Positions 49,240 to 60,972 of a DNA stretch of 64,000 nt are shown piece after piece. The position numbers and the translations under genes are program-made. Each line of letters begins with the position of its first letter. Within the stretch, counting starts at the first letter, position 1. Source of the stretch: Linyphia triangularis. Lineage: Eukaryota > Arthropoda > Arachnida > Araneae > Linyphiidae. Location: contig OZ021721.1 of NCBI GenBank assembly GCA_963978545.1, positions 103,621,866 to 103,685,865 of the forward strand, written 5' to 3'. The notes below the pieces were generated by a model, which worked only from the letters and a program-made list of their open reading frames with translations, was not told the DNA's origin and made no database searches.

Positions 49240-49900
49240 CCAGTCAATTATGCCTTATTGGTCATTCTTCAGCTGTAATATTTCAACTGAACCCTCTTTT
49301 TATTAGTATTATTATGTAGGAGGAAGCCATGCGTGTTTCCGCTTAAAATTCTCTATCCGATTTAATGCAAGATACGACTAAAAATCTTCATAGCCGTGAG
49401 CCTTTTAACATGCTTTCTGTACTCATCTTGATTTGTGACAGACCCTTAGGAACGGTTTTACTGAACTGTTCCTCAAAGACCGTGGGAATTTATAGGAATA
49501 AAACAAAAATAAATGTTACAAGCATTTTCGGATTATCGTTGAATTCAAGGTTAGAAGAATTCCCACAGCTCCTTTGCTTTTCTTTATGAATTGACTGGCG
49601 AATTGACTTAAATTCGGCAAGTGGTTATGCTCTGATAAATAATGCCCTTTTGAATGAATAACTGAAAACTACTTTGTTATTTTACTGTTCCCAAAAGATT
49701 AAATTTCCATTACTGTATTTCTCGAAATAAAATGTCTCGACTTGTACTTTTTTTTTTTACTTTCCGCGAGAAGTTTTTCTTTTTTGGAATTAAATTAGTC
49801 TGCTTGAGGTTTTTTTCTTTACTTTTGCTTTTCTTCTATTTGCTTCGACGGCTTTTTTGAAAACGAGAAATAGATTTAGTTACATGAGCGATTCAATTAC
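49240..49900. other. GC-raised single-copy block, no gene recognised
   Basis: A plus-strand frame at 49365-49589 (74 codons) has no recognisable domain. Composition resembles the other single-copy blocks. Confidence 0.2.
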
Positions 49901-50402
49901 AATTTACTTGAGTCATAAAGTTACAAAGTGTTACGGTTAAAAACTCGTTAAGCACCGACTACATTTTTTACAAAAAATACTTCTGTTGAGTTTAGTTTTT
50001 TAAGCTGACTTGTTTACAAATTAACCATAGAACAAACCATGGGTCGGGATATTTCCTTCGCCTACTCAACTTTATTGTCTCTATATACCTCAAGTAGATG
50101 TGACCAGCTGTTTTACCTATAGTCAATGTAATTAAAACTCATTACAGAAAGTCTCGAAAAATCTGTGTTTCATTGTTTCTTGCGATATGAAATAACAAAC
50201 TTATAGAGATTTCATTGTTAGCACCCAGCAGGAGAAATGTCACGTCCAATCGTTCCATGGTGAAGGTGTGAATTATAACTAACTCAAAAACAACTGTAAT
50301 TGGCATAAGTTTCTTTTTTAAACATTTTTACATTAGAAAAGACGCAAACAATCCCTAAAATATTATGAATGCTAAAATATACTATGGATTTAAACTATAT
50401 TT
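49901..50402. other. Single-copy stretch without a recognised gene
   Basis: No feature recognised. Confidence 0.35.
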
Positions 50403-50466
50403 TAGAAAGAATATTATAGAAAGAATATTATAGAAAGAATATTATAGAAAGAATATTATAGAAAGA
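50403..50466. repeat. 14-bp tandem repeat, four to five copies
   Basis: The unit AGAAAGAATATTAT is repeated perfectly four times and then breaks into AGAAAGAAAG. Confidence 0.92.
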
Positions 50467-50579
50467 AAGCAGTACTTGGAAAGGCAAGGCTTGTGAAGCT
50501 GGTTCATCTTGTTATAAATCATATCCCGTATATCTATTACAGAGTATCCGACGAAACTTTAACATTTTAGTTTGATTTA

Positions 50580-51299
50580 TTAAGGGGGTCCAGTACCGAA
50601 ATTTCTTCAAAAATTCGAATTTTTTTTTCTGATTTTAAAAAATAGTTCATACATTCCTGAAGAGAATGATGTTTTTATCTTATTGCTCCGGTGATTAGAA
50701 CGCCACAAAATTACCTGTGATTTAAACACCACTAATGGGCGTAACACATTGAAGCGTCTGCTTAAAGTGCGTTTTTCGAGCACTAGTGTTTTTCACAGAT
50801 GTTGCATATTCAAATCGATATATCTCCAGAACCATTGACAATTGGCTATTCAAATTTTTGGAGCATTTAATTTATATAGTTTTAAATATTTTGTCTTCGC
50901 CGAATTTTATTTTTTTAATTCTGTTTTAAAATATAACATTTAGCGTAAAAGATAACATAAAAAAAAGCAAAAATTTCAATATTTTAACTTTGAGAATTTT
51001 TTTTAATTCACCTATCAAAATTCTGTGAAGACAAATTTTTCTTTATATAATTAGGTATTACAGAAAGCTTTCACTTTGAAAAAAAAAATTATGTTTTCTT
51101 GACTTATATCAAAATACGCAAACATCAATTATTATAGATTTTTCTTGGTTTTTAAATTTTTTTTAAATAACTAAACATAATACTTAAAAAAACATTTTCT
51201 CAAAGATATATAAATAGTATCTCATACATAAAATAAATTTTTGACATAAAAATGTACATAAATAAAGATTTTTTTATTTTCGGTACCGGACCCCCTTAA
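50580..51299. mobile_element. TTAA-flanked non-autonomous element, 712 bp
   Basis: The element is 50584-51295, bounded by TTAA at 50580-50583 and 51296-51299. Terminal inverted repeats GGGGGTCCAGTACCGAAA and GGGGGTCCGGTACCGAAA differ at one base. A TTAA target is the hallmark of piggyBac transposition (established knowledge); the affiliation is inferred. The interior is AT-rich with no transposase. A probable relative lies at 62869-63614. Confidence 0.8.
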
Positions 51300-51348
51300 C
51301 AAAAAACGAAGAGAATTGTTTAAAGTGAAGAACTACATATTTTTTTAA

Positions 51349-51895
51349 TCCTTTATATTAACTTCGATTTTGTGCGTAGGTGGCTGGGTATGTCAATGGC
51401 GGGCAAATCTTAAGAGGCCTAACTAACTCACTTGCCGTAATCCAATTGGTCTGAAACTTGGCAGATAGATTCGATGTCGATGACAATACATTCTATCAAA
51501 TTTTAGGGCTTGTCACTCTCACTAAAAGAATCGCATTTAGACACACTTCTATAATCACCTTCGGAATCTAAATAAATCCCATTTAACCGATCATTTGTTG
51601 AAACTCTATCCTGTTGCCAAAATTGTTTTAATCAAAATAAAAGATAAGTGTTTTTATTTCCTTACGTCAGACTTATAAGCTTTCGTAGATCGTTGGCTCG
51701 TTGTAGATGACAATGTAGTCAATCAAGTTTTTTTTGGAGAAAAAAGAAGTTAGTGAATAGTTCGGAATGGATCTTTTGTTCTTAGTGGTCAAACACAATG
51801 AAAATTCGATCTGAGCTCATGAAGTTGAAATTTCACATAAAAATTGGCAATGCACATAAATGATTTATATTAAAAACTTTCTTTTTATAGTTTAT
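51349..51895 (-). repeat. Dispersed repeat family G, copy 5, minus strand
   Basis: It begins TTTATATTAACTTCGATTTT and includes GGCGGGCAAATC, TTGGCAGATAGATTCGATGT, GATGACAATACATTCTATCA, CCTGTTGCCAAAATTGTTTT, GTGGTCAAACACAATG, TTCGATCTGAGCTCATGAAG and GGCAATGCACATAAATG. This is the most extended copy and covers both halves of the family. Confidence 0.78.
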
Positions 51896-52046
51896 ATTAT
51901 TTAAACAGTAACACCGAGTCGATGCCTCCCATACATAAAGTAACCTCTGCAGAGAATACTTTCTCTTAGCAACTATAGACATATTCTCCTCTCATAGATC
52001 ACCAAAATAAAAAATATACTTCGATTTTCAAAGAAATACAACACAA

Positions 52047-52247
52047 TTAATTATTCGTCAGTTGGTTGGTAGTTTTCAGATTATCTGGCACCGTCAGCAA
52101 CACGAGGGCTATAATGCGCCGAAACATTCGTCATTTGACAAGCCAACATACATTTACAAACACCCATGCCTTACACAAGACTCGAACCCGCAACCTCGCG
52201 GTCTAGAAGCTAGTAGGCTAACCACTATACCGTTAATTATTCGTCAG
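52047..52247 (-). mobile_element. SINE A, minus strand, slightly 5'-truncated
   Basis: The body is 52062-52232, between perfect 15-bp copies of TTAATTATTCGTCAG (52047-52061 and 52233-52247). On the minus strand it starts CGGTATAGTGGTTAG, so about the first ten bases of the full element are missing. The B box reads GGTTCGAGTC. Confidence 0.93.
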
Positions 52248-52369
52248 AATCGGAGGTTTTAGCGTTTAAATTCATACATCATTCATCAATTTTAGTTTTG
52301 CATAAAGAAAGAAAAAGTGATCGTTAGAAAGAAAAAAAAAACACCGCCCACATATCCAAGATTACGCAA

Positions 52370-52960
52370 GATTCCTCTCTAAACTATATAACCATGCAAA
52401 AAGCATTATTGAGTGAAGCGGCTTATGAAGAAAAGGGAAACTTTTGTCAATACTATTCCCACTTTAAACCAAGCACTCACACCCGAGAAACTGCCTGAAA
52501 GAGATCTATAAAAATAGCCTCATTTCCAATAAGGAAATGAGTCCCGCACGGCTACCCCTTTCATTTGCAGGCGTGGCGACCAACACCGCCATTTAACATC
52601 GTCAACATCAAATATCTCTTCCCACCCACACAGCATATTGGTACGAAACACAAACATTCAGTCCTGGAATGGAAACTGTGAATGTTAAACGGAGCACCCC
52701 TATCATTGACGTCTTTTCCATTTATAACACTGTCTCTCTTGGCATGTCACAACTGATAAATGACCGCTCTTTTTAGGGATCTCTAATAAATATGAGTGGA
52801 TTTATTTCATAGAGTGGATCCTTATGTTAGCAGAGGTATCTTCTCGCCTGGCTGCGTCCATATATAATCAACTCTGCCGATTCGTTTATTAGGAGCAGCA
52901 GTAAAGGTCCCTGTAGTTTTTAAGGAAAAGGACTTTAGTAATTGGGATTGCATTATATAC
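52370..52960. other. GC-raised single-copy block, no gene recognised
   Basis: About 590 bases of more even composition with no repeat and no long frame. Confidence 0.25.
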
Positions 52961-54405
52961 CCAGTGCGAATCCTATTTCAAATGAAATACCAACCCGTCA
53001 TTATAAAATTGAAACCCAAGAGTGGTTACACTTACTGATATCACGTACGAGAACGGGATCAGATTGTTTGGCGTTTTTATTTTAGTCGTTAAGAACCGAC
53101 TAATTGCACTGCCCAAATGGTGGCTTAATAGAAAGATAGTGAATTTTTTATCTCGTAATAAGAAAATTGTTTCACTCTGGTACAATTAGAAGCGCTTCAG
53201 ATTTCAAACGGATGTAACTATTTCATTGTTGCAAAGTTGTGGTATGGCTGATGTCGTAAATCATAGGGGAGGTGTTTTATTATTTATAAACTACTTATGT
53301 AAGTTATAGGATAACTTGGAACTGTGTGATTTTTGGTGCGAATATTACCCGGATATGTTTAGTTAAAATTTAGCTTTTAGGTAGGTTAGTGAATTAAGAA
53401 ATCTTGGCGGGTGAGAAATTGCAGTGGAAAAAGTTTTTGGGTTTGTTTCAAAAGTTCTCAAGTGTGAAAGAGTAAATGGAGGTTGCACTACGTTTACTAC
53501 CCATTGTACTACTAAAAAACAACTTTTTGTATCAGCAAAACATATACCTTTTTACATTTGTTGCCCTGGGATAATAAATGGATAAAAACTTAGTTTTTTC
53601 CCCCTTTGTTGTCTATTAGAGTTTAAACCTCACTTTAAAGCAGCAAAGAGCTGTTATATATCTGAACAAAATATGCACTTTATATAAATATATGAATGAA
53701 CATGCAATTTTTAGAATGAACGAATTGCTTTTTGGACCAAATTCCTGAGATCTAGAAGCATTGAAGAGTTCCGCCACAAAGTTAGTCCCAGAACATACAT
53801 GTGTATTATGATGAAATATATAGGGATGGTAATGAGGAATTTTCACGTTTTTTGGTTTTATTTTTAAATAAAAGTAGAGAAAAAATCATGAAAAACAATA
53901 CCATTCTTTAAAAAATTTGAGCTCGGATAGATAGTTAAAAAAATATTTAGTTTTTCACTTTGCGATTTGGCGGGAAAAAGCTAGTTTTGCATGTGACGTC
54001 AATGCGCAGATGATGAACTAGTCTAAAACCTGTTTTAGACGAAGAGGGAGTGAGGTTCCTCCTCGGATTTTCGGCGGAATCTATGCGTAACTAAGTCACG
54101 TTTTTTTTTTAATGCTTTTTTGGTCACTTGACCTTTGCTTTGATTTCAGCTAATTTCAAACTCGATTTTTTTATTAAATGAAAGCATTAAGATAAAAAAT
54201 AATTACACTGCTCAACTATATTTGTTGGATAACACTAGAAAATACAAAAAATATTCATTTTCCTTTCTTGTGAAAGTTCCTCATTGCCAATTTAATTGTA
54301 ATTCTAATTCTTTCACACGCTGTAATTGTGGATATTTAAAAAAAGATTATATCTACAATGACACAGAGGCAGTACCTTCAATTGGAACCTAATTTGACAA
54401 AATGG
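52961..54405. other. Single-copy stretch without a recognised gene
   Basis: Minus-strand frames at 52973-53185 and 53616-53846 show no domain. A hairpin GTCTAAAAC/GTTTTAGAC lies at 54021-54040 inside a less AT-rich patch that might be part of an old repeat. Confidence 0.35.
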
Positions 54406-54603
54406 TGAGTATTTTGGTTGGTTGTATTCAGATTATCTGGCGCCGTCAGCAACACGAGGGCTATAATGCGCCGAAACATTCGTCATTAGACAAGCCAACA
54501 TACATTTACAAACACCCATGCCAACACGGGACTCGAACCCGCAACCTCGCGGTCCAGAAGCTAGCACGCTAACCACTATACCGTTTGGTCTATGAGTATT
54601 TTG
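54406..54603 (-). mobile_element. SINE A, minus strand, left member of inverted pair
   Basis: The body is 54417-54592, between perfect 11-bp copies of TGAGTATTTTG (54406-54416 and 54593-54603). It has the complete family layout with tRNA-like boxes, a GCCCTCGTGTTGC motif on the minus strand and a CCAA-type tail. Confidence 0.93.
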
Positions 54604-54764
54604 ATTATGCAACAAAACTGATAGTGACTAACAGATGCAATTTTTATAGTGGTCCGACTGTAGTTTCAAATATGAAACTGAAAGCTTAACAAATAACCTT
54701 GATATTAGGTGCCTCAGTTTCAGTAGGAAAGTTAATACTAAAAAGTGTTCCCAAAAAAATGTGA

Positions 54765-54945
54765 GCCGACCAAACGGTATAGTGGTTAGCGTGCTAGCTT
54801 CTAGACCGCGAGGTTGCGGGTTCGAGTCCCGTGTTAGGCATGGGTGTTTGTAAATGTATGTTGGTTTGTCTATTGACGATTGTTTCGGCTCATTATAGCC
54901 CTCGTGTTGCTGACGGCCCTAGATAATCTGAATACAACCAACCAA
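54765..54945 (+). mobile_element. SINE A, plus strand, right member of inverted pair
   Basis: It starts GCCGACCAAACGGTATAGTG and ends ACAACCAACCAA. A box and B box (GGTTCGAGTCC) are intact. No convincing target duplication was found, unlike most copies. It lies 172 bases from the preceding SINE in the opposite orientation. Confidence 0.9.
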
Positions 54946-56184
54946 TCGAACATGTTGCTTTGGCGAAAATGTCTCGTGCGAAAATGTCCCTTCCAGTTTA
55001 CCAGACCAGACTTCACTGGAAATGTTCTTGTATGAATACTTTAAAGATACGACAGGTTAAAGTCTACGACTACAGATAAATACGGGTTAAGTCTACGACT
55101 TAAACTCGTCATCAGTGGAAGAATTAAAAGCCATAACTGAGCAAGAATGCACCACTGCACAGCAAATGAAAGTTTGTTAAAGTTTGTGAATCCTTTATCA
55201 GCAGTGTATTGAGCAGAGCGCCAATAATTGCGAACAACAGAAGTAAGAGGAAAAAATGCACATTTAGATAAAATCTTTTGAAATTAAAATATCCATTATG
55301 TGTGAATAAAAACTAAAGTTATACTCATTCAAACCGTTGGACAACTTGCATTTTGCATCATAGCCTGTTTCACGCAGACAAATTTAAGCATGTTTAATAA
55401 TATAGTAACTTCGAAATATTTTTCAAAGGGTTCAATGCCCTGCTATTTCATCCTTATCCTTAAGAGAAAACAGAAAATATTGACTTGTGCATTTTCTGTA
55501 AGAGTAAGAGGTCGCCACCCCCCTTCCCCTTTTGAGTTCACTACCCCAAAATATCACAACATAAACCAAATGTGGGCTTCACAAAACCTATAAAAATCCA
55601 TTATTTTGTTCTTGTCAATGTCTATTACGTGACTTCGCAATACGTCACTGAGCTAGTCTACTGGTTTGTTCGTGTTGGAATAGACAAGTTTCATGCTTGG
55701 AGGGTGAAAGTTTTATGTGTGGTATTACTATGCAGGGAAATCAGAAACGCTTCAAGGCACATAACTCCGAACAGTTTAACCATAAGTGGTCATGTCTAAG
55801 CAATATTTCAAGACAGAAGACACACATAACTTGACGAAATAACTACGCAAATGTCGTTGGAAATAAAGTTGTAATCCAGATATAATACCAACCGTTTGTT
55901 TACGGCTTGTACTTGATACCATATTATATCTACTGATATCGAGTATATTTCAGCTATCAATTCGGATGTGGATTTAGTTCAATTTAGTAGTGTCATTTCA
56001 ATACAATTCTGGCTTCGACTTTTGGGACTTTTTTCCGCTTTGTTATTAAATTGATTGTTTCAGTTTCATAAGTTTTCTCTCCAGTTCTTCGTGATGTAAA
56101 TATAATCTAAATATAATCGAGTGTTATACTGCTTATGGAATACAATGTATAGGCACTAAAGGATCTTGCATTTATAACATTTGA
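54946..56184. other. Single-copy stretch without a recognised gene
   Basis: Frames at 55390-55593 and 55572-55799 are 67 and 75 codons without a domain. A direct repeat of AAGTCTACGACT lies at about 55060 and 55091. Confidence 0.35.
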
Positions 56185-56278
56185 TGATAGTGTTTGACAT
56201 TATGTTGATAGTTTTTTTACATTATGTTGATAGTTCTTTTTTACATTATGTTGATAGTTTTTTTTTTTACATTATGTA
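56185..56278. repeat. Short tandem repeat of ACATTATGTTGATAG plus poly-T
   Basis: Four units of ACATTATGTTGATAG followed by T runs of growing length. The last unit is incomplete (ACATTATGTAAC). Confidence 0.88.
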
Positions 56279-56518
56279 ACATTTGAGGGGAGTTTTTTAA
56301 AACCTTAAAACTTCTTTATCATGTAATTTTTAAAATCAGATCTAATCTAAATAAAATACCAACGTTATGTTTTCACCTATGAAGGGATATAAATCCGCTC
56401 TAAAACTTCTCATGAAAACATTAAAGACGTCATTTATATTTCAAGTCCTTAAAAAGCTGTGATTCGCTGCTTAATCATTAAACTTTGACCTCTTGACAGT
56501 CCTGGATATTTTTTAAGT

Positions 56519-56724
56519 TCATAAGGTTTAATGTTGGTTGTTTTCAGATTATCTGGCGCCGTCAGCAACACGAGGGCTATAATGCGCCAAAACATTTGTC
56601 ATTAGACAAGCCAACATACATTTACAAACACCCATGCCTAATACGGGACTCGAACCCGCAACCTCGTGGTCTAGAGGCTAGCACGCTAACCACTATACCA
56701 TTTGGTCGGCTCATAAGGTTTAAT
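56519..56724 (-). mobile_element. SINE A, minus strand
   Basis: The body is 56533-56710, between perfect 14-bp copies of TCATAAGGTTTAAT (56519-56532 and 56711-56724). The tRNA-like head on the minus strand is GCCGACCAAATGGTATAGTG, with one base changed from the other copies. Confidence 0.93.
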
Positions 56725-56962
56725 ATTTACACTTTTGTATGCTTAAATGATTGACATTTTGGCGTATAACAAATAATCATTAGCTTTTAATATATTTAAC
56801 AAACAATATGCATTTTTTTTTTGCCACAATCACTATTCTGAAACCACATAGCTAATTATTATGATCAAGATGTTATTTAAAAGGACTTGAACTACAGATG
56901 TGCTAAAATTGCATAAAAAAATATTTATTATATTAATCCTAATATTTTTCATCATTACGGTA

Positions 56963-57438
56963 TTAACCCATTAAAGACGACTTTGAAATGTATAAACAGT
57001 TATTTTTTTTAACCTTTACCTTGCTTATTTAGATCATTTAACACTAAACCTGTTATAGCGGTCAAATGACCGCTTTTGAGACATGAATCAAAATTGTTAT
57101 ATTCAAGGTTTTCATTTTTCTTGAACTTACTGCACGAATTTTTCTATAATATACAGCTCTTTAAATAGCTATATATTATTAAGAAAATCATGCAGTAAGT
57201 TCAAGAAAAGTGAAAATCTGGAATTTGACAATTTTGATTCAAGTTTCAAAAGCGGTCATTTAGCCACTCTGGTAGGTTTAATGTTAAGGTATAGTTTGAA
57301 TATTTCAGATTTTTTTGGAAAATTATTTTTATGATTTTTAAAAATCACTTAGTGGAACCACAATCGCAATTTATTAGCAAAGAAAAAACTAAAATGTCGA
57401 TTGGCAAATTTTCTTGCCAACCATCGTTAATGGGTTAA
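56963..57438. mobile_element. Outer TTAA-flanked MITE, split by an inner one
   Basis: The left end TTAACCCATTAAAGACGA (from 56963) and right end inverted TTAACCCATTAACGATGG (ending 57438) match at most positions, with TTAA at both edges. Removing the inner element leaves about 220 bases. The outer element is more worn than the inner one, as expected if older. Confidence 0.6.
57042..57283. mobile_element. Inner piggyBac-like MITE, 242 bp palindrome
   Basis: Flanked by TTAA at 57038-57041 and 57284-57287. The arms pair over about 110 bases each: CACTAAACCTGTTATAGCGG against inverted CATTAAACCTACCAGAGTGG. They then share AAATGACCGCTTTTGA, GAATCAAAATTGT and GAACTTACTGCA. The TTAA target and termini suit a piggyBac-type MITE (inferred). 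There is no coding content. Confidence 0.85.
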
Positions 57439-58070
57439 ACAACAATTTAAAAAATATTTTAGAGTGACCTTGACCTTCTCAATGTTCTCCAACGAAACTG
57501 TTATGCCTATAGACCTTCTAAATGTTATTCAACAAAACTGTCATGCCTAGAATGATATGATGCAATCATATCCTTACAGCGTAATGCATTGTGTTCAATA
57601 AGATACCACAAGGAAATACTTGCATTATGTGAATTCGGTACATCACAAATGACATAAGTGTTTTCCTTTTCTGATAACAAAAGCATGAAATCTGTTCTCA
57701 ATATCAGGTAAAGTTCCTACCACAAGGTTTTATCTTCAGTTAAACAATAGTACATTTAGTTTTAAAAGGAAGAGCATTTCTGAGCACAAGTTCAATGCAG
57801 AACCTTCAAGTAGTTCATTAGAAGACTTTGCAACTGAGGGAAAAAAGATGACCATCTTCCAAGGTTTTAATCCCTGTAAAAAAGTATTCGTACGAACAAA
57901 CATAATAAGCAACAAATATGACTTTAAAAAAGCACTCTGAATGTATAAGAAATGTCCATTTAAAGATCTTACTACTATCCATCTCAATTGATTCAAAACG
58001 CATGAATGTGTATCTTTTAATACGCCTTTTCTCAATAAATATATTCAATGAATCAGGCACGCACTCAGAA
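57439..58070. other. Single-copy stretch without a recognised gene
   Basis: Overlapping frames at 57736-58156 on the minus strand (99 and 112 codons) have no recognisable domain; one reads through the following poly-C/poly-G block. Confidence 0.35.
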
Positions 58071-58108
58071 GGGGGGGGGGAGGTAATGCTAGGATCCCCC
58101 CCCCCCCC
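58071..58108. repeat. Poly-G/poly-C hairpin
   Basis: Ten Gs (58071-58080), a 15-base spacer and thirteen Cs (58096-58108). The two runs are complementary and could form a very stable hairpin. Confidence 0.85.
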
Positions 58109-58412
58109 AACACTCCGATGTTTTCTTATGAATGAATTATAAACACATAGTAACACAAAATAATTTAAATTGTTTAGTTTACCTTATTCAGACAGAGTAA
58201 ATCTACCGTATTGCACTAAAGTAGCTATTAGGTTCAAACTCTTTGAAATGAATAACGGATTTGTGAATTTCATAGCATCAAAACATCGTTAGACATTATG
58301 TTTGATTTGAATAGGCCTCATACAAACTGTCATTTAAAAAATGTAAAAATACAGATGTCTTCGTTTTTCAAACTGCGTAAAGGGTTTTTTTCTTCTTCTT
58401 TTTTTTTCTTCT

Positions 58413-58436
58413 CCCCCCCCCCCCCTCCCCCCCCCC
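58413..58436. repeat. Poly-C tract
   Basis: Thirteen Cs, one T, then ten Cs, directly after a pyrimidine tract of T and C. This is the longest C-rich run in the window. Confidence 0.9.
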
Positions 58437-58736
58437 TAATAGAGAAAATCGATTATTATGTTTGATTGAAAACGCCTCCCACAGAAATTTTCTGGCTGCA
58501 GCACTGCAACGAATCGCATACAAACAAACAAATTATCACTTGTCTTATTTAGTACATAGATGAAATGCTCCTTAAATGACTTTTGTATTGATAGTAATGT
58601 ATGAAGATCGACTTAAATCAAACTGATATTGTGTTTCTTTTAGATGCAGCACTATTTTTAAAAGCATTACGAGATATTTTGATATTCATAGGAAGAAGAA
58701 AACAAATTCTACAGTAATTACATTAGTTTAGGTGAA

Positions 58737-59280
58737 CTATAAAGCATCGGTTCCCAAGCTTTTTAGTTGTGTGGACCACATATTTTGAAAAAAACACAAC
58801 ACTAAATTTATAGGACCACTAGTTAATAGAATACGTGCTTGCACGCGTCAGTATTCAGTAAAACATACTGTACAAGAAAGATTAAAAAATAGTTTTTTAT
58901 TAAGAAAGAAACTTTGTTGTAATCACTTTTCTGCCACAACTATAAGAAAACTAAAAAACAAGTGATCAAAGTTTAAAAAAAAAAAAAGTCAATGGGAAAT
59001 TGACATTGTTTATCCCCCTCGAAAGAGTCAATATCTTGATTAAAACTGGATAGTTTTAGCCATGCTGTTGAATTCACTCGTTGCACAAGCGAAGAATACA
59101 ATTGAATAATTCGATTGTTGTTAACAATCGAGTCACTTGATTGTTCCCATCGCTACCCCTGAAGCTCGTATAATATTTAGCTTGGCTTAGATTCTGGACC
59201 AACTTCAACGGCCCAGTACCACGCTACACGCGGCCCATTTGTGGGCCGCAACCCATCGGTTGGGAACCTCTGCACTAAAG
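58737..59280. mobile_element. Non-autonomous hAT-type transposon, 528 bp
   Basis: The element is 58745-59272. The left end CATCGGTTCCCAAGC and inverted right end CAGAGGTTCCCAACC match the well-known hAT terminus CAG.GGTTCCCAACC. Subterminal GTGTGGACCAC and GTGGGCCGCAACCC are also typical. Flanking octamers CTATAAAG (58737-58744) and CACTAAAG (59273-59280) agree at six of eight bases, fitting an aged 8-bp target duplication. No transposase frame is present. Confidence 0.87.
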
Positions 59281-59980
59281 TATTCTTATTAAAGAAATAT
59301 TATTTGAAAAAAAAAAAGACTACTTAGATTAATTTTTGAATCCTGTCAATCCAATCAATTACTTTCTTATGAACAATTATATTTTATTATCTACATTTAT
59401 TTATAAAACCAGATATAAACCTAGGAAACCAATTAGGACCACAAAAAAAAATTAAGTGTTTTTAATTTATTTAAAAAAAAAAAAAAAAAATTAGATCGGA
59501 TTTTCAAGAGTAGTTCGCATATTTATTTTAATACATGAAATTTTTTTTAGGTTGATTCGTTTCATTCTTTTAAGTAAAATTAGTAAAAAATATTCGTCCA
59601 AAATATAGGACATACACGATGACATTAGATACCTGTATAAAATAGTTAAATAATAAAAAGGAAAGTTTGATTTATATTATAATAATCTTTTATTTTGATT
59701 TATAATTTTTTAACAAGTCGATCATTAAAAATCGATTTTATTTAAAAATAAAATTATTAAAAAAATATTAACAAAATATTATTGTTGAAGAAATATTTAA
59801 AAAAAAGAATCTGTAAATAAAGCAATTTTACTAAAATGCCCTATTAATTAGTAGATTATTGAAAACAATTTATGATTATTTTAATGTCAAACTGAATTAG
59901 CAATTAAACTTTTTAATTAAATAAGCGGAATATAAATGCAAATAGGACCGAAAGAGTTTTACCAAAGTATGAATTGTAAC
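59281..59980. other. AT-rich stretch without a recognised gene
   Basis: Several A runs; nothing bounded was found. Confidence 0.4.
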
Positions 59981-59984
59981 GAAA

Positions 59985-60275
59985 TTGAATCACACAATCA
60001 TCTTTAGTCAAACGATTTACCAAAAACTGCAGAAACCTGAAAAAATAAAAGCTGAATTACTAAACGATCAAAGAATTTGTAACTTCCTAAAAAGCTTTCT
60101 AAAACATAAAAAAGCTAATGACCAACAGAACACAAAAGAAAATGTTGAATTTGAATATGGGAAAGTTTACCTTCTGCGCCATCTATCGCTAAACAATAGA
60201 ACTATGGAAACGGTGACGTTTCTACGCGAAGACGTTAGAGTAATTGATAGCTTATTTCAATCGAGATCAAATTAA
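59985..60275 (+). CDS. Unrecognised 96-codon frame, possible exon fragment
   Basis: The frame is open from about 59985 (TTG, no ATG at the start) to a TAA at 60273-60275. Its composition is balanced, with Lys/Glu-rich helix-like stretches and a C-terminal part reading VEFEYGKVYLLRHLSL and ETVTFLREDVRVIDSLFQ. That looks more protein-like than other frames in this AT-rich DNA. TTTAG at 60003-60007 could serve as an acceptor. I do not recognise a domain and see no neighbouring exon, so it may be chance or a fragment. Confidence 0.25.
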   Translation: MNHTIIFSQTIYQKLQKPEKIKAELLNDQRICNFLKSFLKHKKANDQQNTKENVEFEYGKVYLLRHLSLNNRTMETVTFLREDVRVIDSLFQSRSN

Positions 60276-60344
60276 CGTAGAAGTGACATACAATAATTTT
60301 TTTAAAAACCCAGTTGGAAGGAATGGAAAAGAGATGGGGAAAGA

Positions 60345-60359
60345 GGGGGGGGGGGGGGG
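60345..60359. repeat. Poly-G tract, 15 bases
   Basis: An uninterrupted G run after AAAGA. It is one of the set of G/C homopolymers scattered through the window. Confidence 0.9.
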
Positions 60360-60970
60360 TCTTTGAGCCCTCGTTTTTAGTCTTGTGATTTTAAAGGCGA
60401 GGTAGTCAAAATTTTGCAATTTTACCCATTCTCACCAAGTTGAGTTCTAACGTTAGCCGTTGCTGGTACCAATCCAAAATTAATGATATAAGTGTATATT
60501 TAGTTTAAGTTAATAAAAATAATTATTGCATTATAAATGATACTCAATAAAAATGTTCAAAGAAACTTGCAATTATGTATATTAGCATTTTTTTTTCATC
60601 GACTAAATGAGATTTTATTTATAATATTTAACTTAAATATAAAGAAAGATTATTGCCCGACAAATTTATCTAATAAAGATCATAATTTATGTTTAATATA
60701 CTAACACATAAAATAGAGCTTAAAATAGTTTTTGCCTACTTAGTAATAACTAACATTTGTAAATGATACAAATTATTATCCATACACAAATATATAAGTT
60801 TCCGTTAGTACTTCATTCACAAACTTTATTAGTTTCAGAGTAAAATAATTGCTTTAACGTAAGGAGGAATTCTTACTTAAATAAAAAAAAAAGTGTAACA
60901 CTGCTTAATTGAGGTTTGAGAGGAAATGAGACAAGCGAGGTAATATCCCAAACTGCCTTGTATTAATAAT
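60360..60970. other. AT-rich stretch without a recognised gene
   Basis: No feature recognised. Confidence 0.4.
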
Positions 60971-60972
60971 AG

